Source: Sphingomonadales bacterium UBA2683 (GTDB taxonomy: Bacteria > Pseudomonadota > Alphaproteobacteria > Sphingomonadales > Sphingomonadaceae). From it: DNA of 64,000 bases. The notes beneath the pieces were generated by a model. The model was not told the DNA's origin. It ran no database searches and saw nothing but the letters and a program-made list of their open reading frames with translations. Below, in pieces: positions 17,163 to 25,582 of this stretch (position 1 is the stretch's first letter; every line of letters begins with the position of its first letter). The stretch is taken from assembly GCA_002354635.1 (NCBI GenBank), contig DELZ01000001.1:495963-559962 (forward strand). Direction: 5' to 3'. Made by a program: the position numbers and the translations under genes.

Positions 17163-20100
17163 ATGCAGATAAAGAAGCTCCGACTTTCGGGCTTCAAGAG
17201 CTTTGTCGACCCCACCGAACTGCGTATTGAAAAGGGACTGACCGGCGTTGTCGGCCCCAATGGCTGCGGCAAATCCAACCTGCTCGAGGCAATCCGCTGG
17301 GTGATGGGCGAAAATTCCGCCAAGTCGATGCGCGGCGGCGGCATGGAAGACGTCATCTTCGCCGGTACCCAGGATCGGCCCGAGCGGCAATTTGCCGAAG
17401 TTGCGCTCACCGCCGAGCGGGAAACCGATGATGTGACCTCGCTGCATGTCGGTGACAATGACAGCGAGCTGGAGATCGTCCGGCGGATCGAGCGCGGCGC
17501 CGGCTCCGCCTATCGCGCCAATGGCACCGACGTCCGGGCCAAGGATATCGCGCTGATATTTGCCGACGCTGCCACCGGCGCGCACAGCCCGGCGCTGGTC
17601 AGCCAGGGCAAGATTTCCAATATCATCTCGTCCAAGCCCGAAGCCAGACGGGAAATGCTGGAGGAAGCCGCGGGCATCTCGGGCCTCCATGTTCGCCGCA
17701 AGGATGCCGAGCAGAAATTGCGTGCGGCCGAAAAGAATCTGGCCCGGCTCGACGACATATTGGGGGACATGGAACAGCGCGCCGCCAATCTGCGGCGGCA
17801 GGCCAAGCAGGCCGAACGCTACCGGAAGCTGAGCGCCGAAATCACCCTTGTGGAGGGCCGGCTGATCTACGCCCGCTGGCAAGAGGCTGCCGCTGCATCC
17901 GATCTTGCCAAGGCCGAGGCGGAAGCCGCCGAAGCCAGGGTCGATGCGGCGCAGAACGAGCAGCAGGCGGCCGTCGCGGCCCAGAACGAAAGCGCCAGGG
18001 CACTCGGCCTGTTGCGCGCGGAGGTGCAGCGGGCGCGCGAGGAAGCCAGCGAGTCCAGCCACCGGCTGCTGACCCTGACCAACGAACGCGACAACCTGAA
18101 ATCCCGCCTGTTCGATCTGCAGGCACAGGCGCAGCGCATCCATGATGACAATGCCCGCGAGGACCAGCTGACCCGCGACGCGATGGAAGCCCTTGACCAT
18201 CTCGAACAGGACGAAAAGCGGCTGGCCACGGAATTGTCCGAGCTGAACCGGGAACGGCCCGATCTCGAGCGCGCCGCCGAACGCGCCGAGCGGAAGGCCA
18301 GCGAGGCCGAGGTGGAACTGGCCAAGGCGGTCGCCGAGGAGGCGCGCATCCAGGCCGAGTTAAAGGTTGCCAATGCCGCCGTCGACGCCGCGCAGGCCCG
18401 CCATGACCGGCTGGCGGTGGAACTGGGCCGGCTGGATAGCGAACGCGCCGAAATGGGCGATGAAACCGAGCTTGAATCCACTCTTGCCGAAGCGATTGCG
18501 GCGCGGCAAGCGGCGCAAAAATCAGCGGAGAGCAGCGGCCACAGGATTGCCAGGCTGGAGGAACAGCGGATCGAAGCCACGGCCACCCGCGACACCGCGC
18601 AATCCGCCCTTGCGGCGCTGAAGGCGGAACTGGCCGGGCTGCAATCCGAACATGATGCGCTCAACCGCGAACTGTCGAGGACGGAGAGCACCAACAAGGC
18701 GATCGACCGGATCAAGCCCGCGGCGGGCTTTGAACGGGCACTGGCAGCGGCGCTGGGCGATGATCTGCTGGCCTCCGTTGGCGAAGAGGGCGACCGCTTC
18801 TGGGGTGGTGGCGAACCGGTCGCCGCCGGCAACGCGCCGGCAGGGACCGAGACCCTGCTCGACAAGGTGCAGGCACCGGCGGAATTGCACGGTCGCCTGT
18901 CACAGATTTTTGTCGCCGATCACGACGAGGGCCAGGTTTTGGCCGTTGGCCAGCGGCTGGTGACAAAAGGCGGTGCGCTGCGCCGCTGGGACGGCTTTGT
19001 TGCGCGTGACGACGGCAACGCCAGCGCCGAACGGCTGGTCCGGGCCAATCGCCTGCGCGAACTGCAGGAGCTGCTGAAACCCGCCGGCGACCGGGTGGCA
19101 GCGGGCGAAACCGCGCTGGCCAAACAGCGCGACGCCATTTCCACCATCGAAACCGAACTGTCCGAAGCCCGCAACGCGCGGCGCGAGGCCGAGGAATCTC
19201 TCCGCCGGACACTGCGCGAAGCCGATCAGGCGGAAGAAGCGCTGGCCTGGCTGCGGAAACGGACGGCAAGCCTCGCCGAACGCGATGCAGCCCTGAAAAC
19301 GGAAACGGCGACTGCGCGCGCTGAACTGGAAGCTGCGCAACAGGAACGCAGCAGCCAGCCCGACGGCGCGGCCCAGGAACTGGCACGATCCGCGCTGCAG
19401 GACCAGCGCGATACCGCGCGCGGACAGGTGATGTCGGCGCAGGCGGCGCTCTCTGCGATCGACCAGAAACTGGCACAGGTAAAGGAACAGAAGGCTGTCG
19501 CCAGCGCGCAGATCCGCTCGTGGCAGGATCGCTCCGGCGAGGCCGAGGCGCGAATGAAGGAAATGGCCAAGCGCGGCGCGCTGATTGAGGCCGAGGTTGG
19601 AAATCTCGCCGATCGTCCGCGGGTGATCGAGGTGGAAGTCACCAGGCTCACCGAACAGCAGGACGCGCTGAACACGGCAGTGAGCGAGAAAGACGCGGCG
19701 TTGCAGGCCGCCGAACTGGCCCAGCGTGACCACGAGGACCGGCTCGCCCAGGCCAGCGAGATGCTCAGCCAGGCCCGCGAAACGCGCGCCGGCGCCAAGG
19801 CCCGCGCCGAGAACCAGGACCTGCGCCGCATGGAAATGGGCCGGATATCGGCGGAAAAATTCGAATGCCCGGCGCCGGTGCTGCCGAAGAAGCTGGAATT
19901 CGACGAAGATACGATCGGCGATGCGTCGCAGGAATCGGCGGAGCTGGAACGGCTGTCACTGAGCCGCGAGCGGATCGGGCCGGTCAATCTGGTCGCCGCC
20001 GACGAGCTGGCCGAACTCGAGACCGAGTGGGAGAAATCAACGAAGGAAAGCGAAGAGCTGAACGAAGCGATCCACCAGCTGCGCGGATCGATCGGCAGTC

Positions 20101-20600
20101 TCAACCGTGAAGGCCGCCAGCGCCTGCTCGCCGCGTTCGAGGAAGTCGACCGCCATTTCCAGCGGCTGTTCGCGACCCTGTTCGACGGCGGCAAGGCGCA
20201 TCTCGAGATGATCAACAGCGACGATCCGCTGGAAGCCGGCCTCGAAATCATGGCGCAACCGCCGGGCAAGAAACTGACCTCGCTGACTCTGCTGTCGGGT
20301 GGCGAACAGGCTTTAACCGCCGTGGCGCTGATCTTCGGCCTGTTCCTGACCAACCCCGCCCCGATCTGCGTCCTTGACGAGGTCGACGCGCCGCTCGACG
20401 ATGCCAATATCGAGCGTTTCTGCGACCTGCTCGACAAGATGGTCGCCGAAACCAGCACCCGCTATCTGATCGTCACCCACAATGCCGTGACCATGAGCCG
20501 CATGCACCGGCTGTTCGGCGTGACCATGGTCGAGCGCGGGATTTCACAGCTGGTCTCGGTCGATCTGGATGCCGCGGAAGAACTGCTGGCGGCGGAGTGA
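17163..20600 (+). CDS. smc: Chromosome segregation protein SMC
   Basis: An 1145-residue condensin ATPase of normal bacterial length. Walker A is GPNGCGKSN (about 32-40). Long coiled-coil arms rich in Ala, Glu, Arg (about 165-500 and 660-950) flank a hinge of about 500-660. The C-terminal head carries the ABC signature LLSGGEQAL and Walker B VLDEVDAPLD. It dimerises through the hinge and extrudes DNA loops with ScpA and ScpB, neither of which is in this window. Start ATG at 17163; no gene lies in the 72 bases upstream. Confidence 0.95.
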   Translation: MQIKKLRLSGFKSFVDPTELRIEKGLTGVVGPNGCGKSNLLEAIRWVMGENSAKSMRGGGMEDVIFAGTQDRPERQFAEVALTAERETDDVTSLHVGDNDSELEIVRRIERGAGSAYRANGTDVRAKDIALIFADAATGAHSPALVSQGKISNIISSKPEARREMLEEAAGISGLHVRRKDAEQKLRAAEKNLARLDDILGDMEQRAANLRRQAKQAERYRKLSAEITLVEGRLIYARWQEAAAASDLAKAEAEAAEARVDAAQNEQQAAVAAQNESARALGLLRAEVQRAREEASESSHRLLTLTNERDNLKSRLFDLQAQAQRIHDDNAREDQLTRDAMEALDHLEQDEKRLATELSELNRERPDLERAAERAERKASEAEVELAKAVAEEARIQAELKVANAAVDAAQARHDRLAVELGRLDSERAEMGDETELESTLAEAIAARQAAQKSAESSGHRIARLEEQRIEATATRDTAQSALAALKAELAGLQSEHDALNRELSRTESTNKAIDRIKPAAGFERALAAALGDDLLASVGEEGDRFWGGGEPVAAGNAPAGTETLLDKVQAPAELHGRLSQIFVADHDEGQVLAVGQRLVTKGGALRRWDGFVARDDGNASAERLVRANRLRELQELLKPAGDRVAAGETALAKQRDAISTIETELSEARNARREAEESLRRTLREADQAEEALAWLRKRTASLAERDAALKTETATARAELEAAQQERSSQPDGAAQELARSALQDQRDTARGQVMSAQAALSAIDQKLAQVKEQKAVASAQIRSWQDRSGEAEARMKEMAKRGALIEAEVGNLADRPRVIEVEVTRLTEQQDALNTAVSEKDAALQAAELAQRDHEDRLAQASEMLSQARETRAGAKARAENQDLRRMEMGRISAEKFECPAPVLPKKLEFDEDTIGDASQESAELERLSLSRERIGPVNLVAADELAELETEWEKSTKESEELNEAIHQLRGSIGSLNREGRQRLLAAFEEVDRHFQRLFATLFDGGKAHLEMINSDDPLEAGLEIMAQPPGKKLTSLTLLSGGEQALTAVALIFGLFLTNPAPICVLDEVDAPLDDANIERFCDLLDKMVAETSTRYLIVTHNAVTMSRMHRLFGVTMVERGISQLVSVDLDAAEELLAAE

Positions 20601-20622
20601 AGACTGCGGGGGCCGACAAACG

Positions 20623-20641
20623 CCCTTCGACAGGCTCAGGG
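20623..20641. repeat. Dispersed palindromic repeat (CCCTTCGACAGGCTCAGGG type)
   Basis: Single hairpin-like unit with CCCT/AGGG ends, just after smc and before the convergent MFS stop. I recall very similar CCTTCGACA..CTCAGG units as widespread in sphingomonad genomes. It may also contribute to transcript ends. Confidence 0.5.
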
Positions 20642-20678
20642 CTAACGGTCGTCATCGTCCCCCAAGCCCGTCACACTC

Positions 20679-21917
20679 CTATTTCCGGCCCTGCCCACCG
20701 GCCAGTACCCCGGTTTCCGGCGTCGAATGGCGCGCCGGCGGGATATTCTGGAAGCTCCCCTTGTCCGCGCTGTCCAGCTTCTCGCGCCGCAGGATACGCC
20801 AGATCGAGAACAGCAGGATCAGCAAATGGGCACCCATCATGGTCACGAACAGCGCCAGCGGACCGGACAGGGTGATCGCGAGGCCGCCGATAAACGGCCC
20901 GATGATCGAACCAATGCCGAACACCAGCAGCAGCCCGCCGCTGGTAGTGATATAGTCGCCCGGACCGGCATGGTCGTTGGCATGGGCAACCACGATTGGA
21001 TACATGGCGTAGATCATCGCGCCCAGCGCCGCGCCCAGCAGAAGATTGGCATTGGCCGTTTCCGGCCGCATCAAAAGAAAGCCGCTGCCCGCCGCTATCG
21101 CGATCAGCGCCGTCAGCACCAGCACCTTGCGCCGGTCGAACCGGTCCGAGGCGCGACCGACCGGGATCTGGGCAACGGCGCCGGCCAGTATCGGCAGACT
21201 GCAGAACAGGACCACCGTGGTCAGGTCGAGGCCGATTCGTTCGGCATAGACCGGCGCCAGCGCGCCAAAGCCGCCATTGGAAATGCCGATCATCAGCACG
21301 GCAAACACCGCAACCGGAGAATTTTGCCACAGCCGCAACATCTTGAGCTTGACTTCAAACAGCGGCGCTGGCGCTCGCCGCGTGCTGATCGCGGTGGGGA
21401 TCAGCGCCAGGCAATAGAAGATCGCGGCAAGCATGAAATACCAGGCGGTCGAGACATCCGCACCGATCAGCAGCAATTGCCCGCCGGTCGACCCGGCCAG
21501 ATTGATCATCGTATAGGTACCGAAAACCTGGCCGCGGATCGAGGAATCCACTTCCTCGTTGAGCCAGCTTTCGACGATCATCGCCGCTCCGGCAAAGCAG
21601 AAACCGGAAACGGCGCGCAGCGGAATCCAGACCCACGGGTTCGGGAACATCGACGACAACAGAATGACGATGGCCGCCGTCGCGGCAAGGACGCTGAACA
21701 CCCGGATATGTCCGGCGCCGGCAACCAGAACCGGCGTGTAGACGCAGCCGAGTACATAGCCGGCGGCCCATCCGGTACCCAGCAGCCCGAGCGAAAAGGC
21801 GCTGAAACCCTCGCTCAACCCACGGATCGGCAGAATTAGACCATTTATTCCACCAGCAATCAGCAGGAACAGGGAGCCAAGCAACAGCGCGCTGAGAGGA
21901 AAGAGTCTGCTAGTCAT
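20679..21917 (-). CDS. MFS transporter (YcaD-like)
   Basis: A 412-residue inner-membrane protein with 12 predicted membrane segments. Segment 1 begins at FPLSALLLGSLFLLI and the loop after segment 2 is short; later GRASDRFDRRKVLVL matches the MFS loop 8-9 signature. Overall pattern resembles the YcaD/sugar-phosphate-like MFS group with no defined substrate. ATG at 21917 has AGGAAG 8 bases upstream; the open frame continues to 22103 but lacks a better start. Convergent with smc. Confidence 0.82.
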   Translation of the reverse strand: MTSRLFPLSALLLGSLFLLIAGGINGLILPIRGLSEGFSAFSLGLLGTGWAAGYVLGCVYTPVLVAGAGHIRVFSVLAATAAIVILLSSMFPNPWVWIPLRAVSGFCFAGAAMIVESWLNEEVDSSIRGQVFGTYTMINLAGSTGGQLLLIGADVSTAWYFMLAAIFYCLALIPTAISTRRAPAPLFEVKLKMLRLWQNSPVAVFAVLMIGISNGGFGALAPVYAERIGLDLTTVVLFCSLPILAGAVAQIPVGRASDRFDRRKVLVLTALIAIAAGSGFLLMRPETANANLLLGAALGAMIYAMYPIVVAHANDHAGPGDYITTSGGLLLVFGIGSIIGPFIGGLAITLSGPLALFVTMMGAHLLILLFSIWRILRREKLDSADKGSFQNIPPARHSTPETGVLAGGQGRK

Positions 21918-22045
21918 GTCCGATTGCTTCCTGCTCGCTATCTCCGTCCCTGTCCAGAGAAGGGTCTGCTGGCTAACCGGAACCGTTCCACCCGCTACCC
22001 GAGAAATACGCAGCCAATCTCGATCTTGACGGCATTTTTCAAATC

Positions 22046-22070
22046 CAGTCCCCCAGCACCAGCTGCGGCC
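22046..22070. repeat. Left copy of a 25-bp direct repeat
   Basis: Matches 22498-22522 at 24 of 25 positions (core CCCCCAGCACCAGCTGCGG). The right copy is the 3' end of soxR; the left copy is non-coding. Together they bracket the small membrane-protein gene at 22115-22444. Confidence 0.8.
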
Positions 22071-22114
22071 AACAACCGGACACTGCACGGAAAACGCTAG
22101 CAATCGCCTCGTTT

Positions 22115-22444
22115 CTATTCGAGGATTTGGTTGGATTTGACCTTTTCCTGTTTGGCGACAATGGCAGCGCTATTCGGTGCCAGTTTCGCCAAAATCCATG
22201 CCCCTATCGTCACAAAAATGGCGATGAACATACTGAAAATGAGGCAAATGGCCGTAGAGACAAGGACGGCCGCCAGACCATATACATTGGTTTCGTTGAA
22301 CTGCACGGCATCATAGCCCGCAACACCCAAAGCGCTGACAATCGCCCAAAATGGCGCAAACATCACCAATGCGCTGAAGAATGTCAGCTTGAAGATCGAG
22401 CGTTTCTTCATGTTTCCAACTGATATTTGCATCTGGTTTTCCAT
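22115..22444 (-). CDS. Small two-helix membrane protein, unknown function
   Basis: Predicted 109 residues with a short basic start (MKKRSIFKL near residue 12) and two long hydrophobic segments (about 20-45 and 55-85), then a Lys/Glu-containing tail. I do not recognise the family. Base composition is visibly more A+T-rich than the neighbours, including the use of codons such as TTT, AAA and ATA. ATG 22444 is chosen for a GGGA about 8 bases upstream; a start at the internal MKK is possible. The gene lies between 25-bp direct repeats derived from the soxR 3' end, suggesting acquisition as a cassette. Confidence 0.6.
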   Translation of the reverse strand: MENQMQISVGNMKKRSIFKLTFFSALVMFAPFWAIVSALGVAGYDAVQFNETNVYGLAAVLVSTAICLIFSMFIAIFVTIGAWILAKLAPNSAAIVAKQEKVKSNQILE

Positions 22445-22496
22445 ATTATTGATCCCGCAGTCATATTTCGCACAGGACATTGTTTTCCGCCAGCCC

Positions 22497-22940
22497 TCAA
22501 TCCCCCAGCACCAGCTGCGGCCCCGGTCCTTTCAGTCCGGCCCGGTCTTCCGGATTGTAAAGCCTGCATTTCTTCAGGCTCAGGCAGCCGCAGCCGATAC
22601 AGCCGTCGAGCCGGTCGCGGGTGCGCTCCAGTTCGGCGATCCGTGCGTCGATAACCTTGCGCATCGCCTTGCTGATCCGGGTCCAGTCGGCCTGTGTCGG
22701 CGTGCGCCCGTGCGGCAGTTTCGCCAGTTGCCGCTCGATCTCGCCGATACTCAGCCCCAGCTGCTGGGCGATCAGGACAAAGCTCAGCCGCCGGATATCC
22801 GAGCGCAGGAAGCGCCGCTGCCCGCCGCTCGATCGGAATGGTTCGACCAGCCCCTTCTCCTCATAGAATCGGATCGCCGACACCGACAGCCCAGTGCGGG
22901 CAGCCAGCGCGCCGATGGTCAGGGCATTGGTTTCGGGCAT
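22497..22940 (-). CDS. soxR: Redox-sensitive transcriptional activator SoxR
   Basis: A 147-residue MerR-family regulator. The winged helix-turn-helix begins at LTIGALAARTGLSVSAIRFYEEKGL, followed by a dimerisation helix and the [2Fe-2S] Cys cluster CIGCGCLSLKKC (about 113-124), diagnostic for SoxR. In characterised cases the oxidised cluster activates promoters with an over-long spacer. No soxS is nearby. A near-canonical SoxR promoter lies 114 bases upstream, oriented toward the divergent VOC genes, so these are the likely direct targets. An inverted-repeat pair sits between soxR and the operator. Confidence 0.93.
   Translation of the reverse strand: MPETNALTIGALAARTGLSVSAIRFYEEKGLVEPFRSSGGQRRFLRSDIRRLSFVLIAQQLGLSIGEIERQLAKLPHGRTPTQADWTRISKAMRKVIDARIAELERTRDRLDGCIGCGCLSLKKCRLYNPEDRAGLKGPGPQLVLGD
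22498..22522. repeat. Right copy of the 25-bp direct repeat (soxR 3' end)
   Basis: Covers the last codons of soxR, encoding the Pro-Gln-Leu-Val-Leu-Gly-Asp end. See the copy at 22046-22070; the copies are 452 bases apart. Confidence 0.8.
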
Positions 22941-22958
22941 TTTTGGTTCCTTCCATAT

Positions 22959-23033
22959 GTGCTCCGCACTTGATGCGGAGCCCGGACGTCGTCAGCGCAG
23001 ACCTCCCAGAGCTCCGCATCAAGTGCGGAGCAC
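22959..23033. repeat. REPIN-like inverted pair of CTCCGCACTTGATGCGGAG units
   Basis: Two 23-base hairpin units (22959-22981 and 23011-23033) in inverted orientation, 29 bases apart. Each unit has a 7-bp stem CTCCGCA/TGCGGAG around CTTGA. Near-identical pairs occur at 46184-46261 and 62191-62269, and a single unit starts at 63978. Confidence 0.9.
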
Positions 23034-23049
23034 ATTCTCAAAATATATC

Positions 23050-23080
23050 TTGACCTCAACTTAGCTTGAGGTTGTACGAA
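23050..23080 (+). promoter_or_regulatory. SoxR operator within a long-spacer promoter
   Basis: CCTCAACTTAGCTTGAGG (23054-23071) is an 18-bp inverted repeat that differs from the canonical SoxR site CCTCAAGTTAACTTGAGG at two central positions. It lies between -35 TTGACC (23050-23055) and a -10 TACGAA (23075-23080) with a 19-base spacer, the same register as the Escherichia coli soxS promoter. Direction is toward the VOC genes. Confidence 0.85.
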
Positions 23081-23184
23081 TCGCAAGCATGGAGAATTGG
23101 CGGGCTCGAACAGCCAGCTGCAAGGCGGCAAACATGCTTCCAATTCTTCCAGAAAACGAATGCTCTCATTGCGAGGAAACACAT

Positions 23185-23586
23185 ATGAAACTCAATCAGG
23201 TCACCGTCGGATGCCTGGATTATGATCGATCACTCGCCTTTTATCAAAGGCTTGGCCTGACCCAGATCGTCCACTCCCCACCCCGCTATGCCCGGTTCGA
23301 GACGCCGACCGGCGAAACCTTCTCGATCCACGCGGTGGAAAAAATCGGAACGCCTTCGACCCTGATCTATTTCGAATGCGACGAACTCGACGCAAAAGTG
23401 GCGGACCTGCAATCTGCCGGCATCGCCTTCGCCACCCGGCCCACCGACCAGAGCTGGGGCTGGCGCGAAGCGCGGCTCCGCGACCCGGCGGGCAATCCAC
23501 TCTGCCTGTTTCACGGCGGCGACAACCGCCGCTTCCCGCCCTGGCGGATCAATCATCAACCCAAGGAAAAAGGAAATGAACCATGA
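23185..23586 (+). CDS. VOC/glyoxalase-fold protein, probable SoxR target
   Basis: A 133-residue vicinal-oxygen-chelate protein with paired beta-alpha-beta-beta-beta modules: KLNQVTVGCLDYDRSLAFY at the start and WREARLRDPAGNPLCLFHGG (in parts: ARLRDPAGNPL) at the end, as in glyoxalase/bleomycin-resistance relatives. ATG 23185 has GAGGAAA upstream; the open frame extends to 23089, but that region is leader RNA of the SoxR promoter. Its stop overlaps the next start by 4 bases. Substrate unknown; redox-active compounds or their products are a fair guess. Confidence 0.82.
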   Translation: MKLNQVTVGCLDYDRSLAFYQRLGLTQIVHSPPRYARFETPTGETFSIHAVEKIGTPSTLIYFECDELDAKVADLQSAGIAFATRPTDQSWGWREARLRDPAGNPLCLFHGGDNRRFPPWRINHQPKEKGNEP

Positions 23587-23963
23587 AGATCGGAAAACTG
23601 GAGCACGTCAACATCACGGTCAGCGACCCCCAGAGAAGCGCCGCCCTGCTGCGCGATCTGTTTGGCTGGCATATCCGGTGGGAGGGGCCATCAATGTCGG
23701 ATGGCCATACGATCCACATCGGCACGGATGATAGCTATATCGCCCTCTACACCAACCCCGAGGTGCGGGCGGCTGATCCCGCCTTCCGCAAGGGCGAGCC
23801 GATGAACCATATCGGCGTCACCGTCGATGATCTCGATGCGGTAGAGGCCAAGGTCGTCGCCGCAGGCCTCAAGCCCTTCGGCCATGACAACTATGACCCC
23901 GGCCGCCGTTTCTATTTCTTCGACTGGAACGGCATCGAATGGGAAGTGGTGAGCTATGGGTAG
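23583..23963 (+). CDS. VOC/glyoxalase-fold protein, second of the SoxR-controlled pair
   Basis: A 126-residue VOC protein with the glyoxalase pattern KLEHVNITVSDPQRSAALL, NHIGVTVDDLDAVEAKV and a final strand WNGIEWEVVSYG whose Glu is in the usual metal-ligand region. It is translationally coupled to the preceding VOC gene (ATGA overlap), so the two may form a heteromeric or sequential pair. Ends just before a dispersed repeat pair. Confidence 0.85.
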   Translation: MKIGKLEHVNITVSDPQRSAALLRDLFGWHIRWEGPSMSDGHTIHIGTDDSYIALYTNPEVRAADPAFRKGEPMNHIGVTVDDLDAVEAKVVAAGLKPFGHDNYDPGRRFYFFDWNGIEWEVVSYG

Positions 23964-23969
23964 CACCCC

Positions 23970-24057
23970 GTCATCATGAACTCGTTTCACGGCCCAGAGC
24001 GGCAACCGTCCCATTGACGCTTTGCCGCTCTCGACCCCGGATCAAGTCCGGGGTGAC
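23970..24057. repeat. Inverted pair of related palindromes (ACTTGAT/ACTCGTT core)
   Basis: Unit 1 (23970-23992) reads GTCATCATGAACTCGTTTCA; unit 2 (24034-24057) is inverted, with CCCCGGATCAAGTCCGGGG. Same architecture as the REPIN-like pairs, but with different stems. Follows the VOC genes and may also act as a transcript end. Confidence 0.65.
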
Positions 24058-24076
24058 GAATGCAGATTGCAACGCG

Positions 24077-24412
24077 CTATTTTCTGCACGGCCGCGGATA
24101 AATTCTAACCATATGCCCATTGCTATCTGCGTTGACGGGGTCGCCGATCCTGCAGCCACGTACCATCGCTATTGGCACGCTCTTTCGACCTACTTCGCCG
24201 TCCGTCGCCAGAGCGACGACGACAACCCTGTCAGCTTTCGACGGACCCGGGCGGCTGATGTCATGTCCAAAAGCCGAAATATTTGCCTTGATAGGCAAAA
24301 AGGTTCCACTGGTTCGTTGCCGATTTAGTGACGAGAAGTAAATCGCCCCCAAGAACAGGATCAAGATTGCAACAATCAATTTCCATTCCGGGATGAGCCA
24401 TTTACTAATCAC
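24077..24412 (-). CDS. Small single-pass membrane or exported protein, unknown
   Basis: Possible 111-residue protein starting at GTG 24412. A hydrophobic segment (about 11-28) follows WLIPEWK, so it is anchored or exported. The remainder has strand-like stretches (ADRVVVVALATDG) and two Cys residues. I do not recognise a family. A weaker plus-strand frame overlaps it. It follows the dehydrogenase promoter side with 9 bases to the 24422 stop, on the same strand, so cotranscription with the oxidoreductase genes is possible. Confidence 0.4.
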   Translation of the reverse strand: MISKWLIPEWKLIVAILILFLGAIYFSSLNRQRTSGTFLPIKANISAFGHDISRPGPSKADRVVVVALATDGEVGRKSVPIAMVRGCRIGDPVNADSNGHMVRIYPRPCRK

Positions 24413-24421
24413 GCACAGTTC

Positions 24422-25555
24422 TTACAAACTAGGATTAACCAGCACCTTCTCGCCGGTCGCCTTCTTCTCGTAGCCCTTGGCGATCTCCGGATCGATCATG
24501 TCTATCAGGCTGATCTCGCTGGAATAGTCGCTCTTGAAGATGCCGTTGCGCTCTTCGACGGTGTACATGCGCATTTCCATCATCCGCTCGCCGCCGACCT
24601 TTTCGAGATGCGGGGTCAGCAGCCAGCCGCCGACGCCCCAGTAGAGCCCAAGACCGCCGCCGAGGATGGTTTCGCCGGTGTCGAGACGGCCATAGATATA
24701 GACCTGTTTGTTGACGGTCGAACCGTAGACGCTGAATTCCGCGCCACGCACCGCCGCCGCCTTTTCCATCGCGGTCAGGATATAGCTCGCCATCTTGCCG
24801 CCGCCGATCGCGTCGAAGCCCAGCGTCGCGCCGGTTTCCGCCAGGGCAGCGATCAGCTTGTCCATGAAATCGTCCTTGCTGCTGTCAATCACATGAGTCA
24901 GGCCGATATCGGTGAGGATTTTCTTCTGCGCATCGCTGCGGACGATGGCGACCAGATCGACGCCTTCCTTGAGGCACAGCTTGGCCAGCATCTGCCCGAG
25001 GTTGGACGCCGCCGCGGTGTGGACCAGCGCTTCATGACCCTCGGCGCGCATGGTGTTGAGAAAGCCCTGCACGGTCATCGGATTGACGAACAGCGATGCG
25101 CCTTCCTTGGCAGGTGCGCCTTCGGGCAATGGCACGCACATCATCGCCGGCATCACCCGGTGGGTACGGTACATTTCGCCGCCGACAATGGTCACGACCT
25201 TGCCCATCAGGGCCTGCGCCGCATCGGACGAGCCGGCGGCGACAACCGTACCGGCGCCTTCGTTGCCGGCAGCCAGTTTCTTGCCGGCGCGGCCCTTGAA
25301 GAAAGGCTGCATCGCGGGTTCGACATCGGCAACCAGCGCCGGATGACCATCGACCGTCTCGCTGCGCACCGTGTCCATATTGGCAGCGGCGGTCAGCAGG
25401 CCGAGATCGGACGGATTGATCGGAACGGCTTCCATCCGCACGATGACTTCATGCTCCTTTGGTTCGGGCACATCATAAGGCTCGACCGACAGGATCGACT
25501 TTCCGTCTTCGGTAACGGTGGTGAACAGCTGTTTTGCATCGGGAAATTGGCTCAT
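24422..25555 (-). CDS. Zinc-type medium-chain dehydrogenase/quinone oxidoreductase family protein
   Basis: A 377-residue MDR protein with a GroES-like N-terminal domain (VPEPKEHEVIVRMEAVPINPSD in parts: EVIVRMEAVPINPSD) and a Rossmann domain. The nucleotide-binding glycine loop is altered to HTAAASNLGQMLAKL instead of the usual GAGGVG, which is seen in a branch of zinc-binding dehydrogenases. The enone or quinone substrate is unknown. First read-through partner downstream of the nitronate monooxygenase and aldo/keto reductase genes on the same strand. Confidence 0.8.
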   Translation of the reverse strand: MSQFPDAKQLFTTVTEDGKSILSVEPYDVPEPKEHEVIVRMEAVPINPSDLGLLTAAANMDTVRSETVDGHPALVADVEPAMQPFFKGRAGKKLAAGNEGAGTVVAAGSSDAAQALMGKVVTIVGGEMYRTHRVMPAMMCVPLPEGAPAKEGASLFVNPMTVQGFLNTMRAEGHEALVHTAAASNLGQMLAKLCLKEGVDLVAIVRSDAQKKILTDIGLTHVIDSSKDDFMDKLIAALAETGATLGFDAIGGGKMASYILTAMEKAAAVRGAEFSVYGSTVNKQVYIYGRLDTGETILGGGLGLYWGVGGWLLTPHLEKVGGERMMEMRMYTVEERNGIFKSDYSSEISLIDMIDPEIAKGYEKKATGEKVLVNPSL

Positions 25556-25582
25556 AGGGATATTCCTCTCTCTTGTTTGTTT

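Noticed and set aside
23089..23184. N-terminal extension of the first VOC protein
   Set aside because: The ATG at 23089 is at the expected transcription start of the SoxR promoter, and the extension is not VOC-like; the SD before 23185 is clear.
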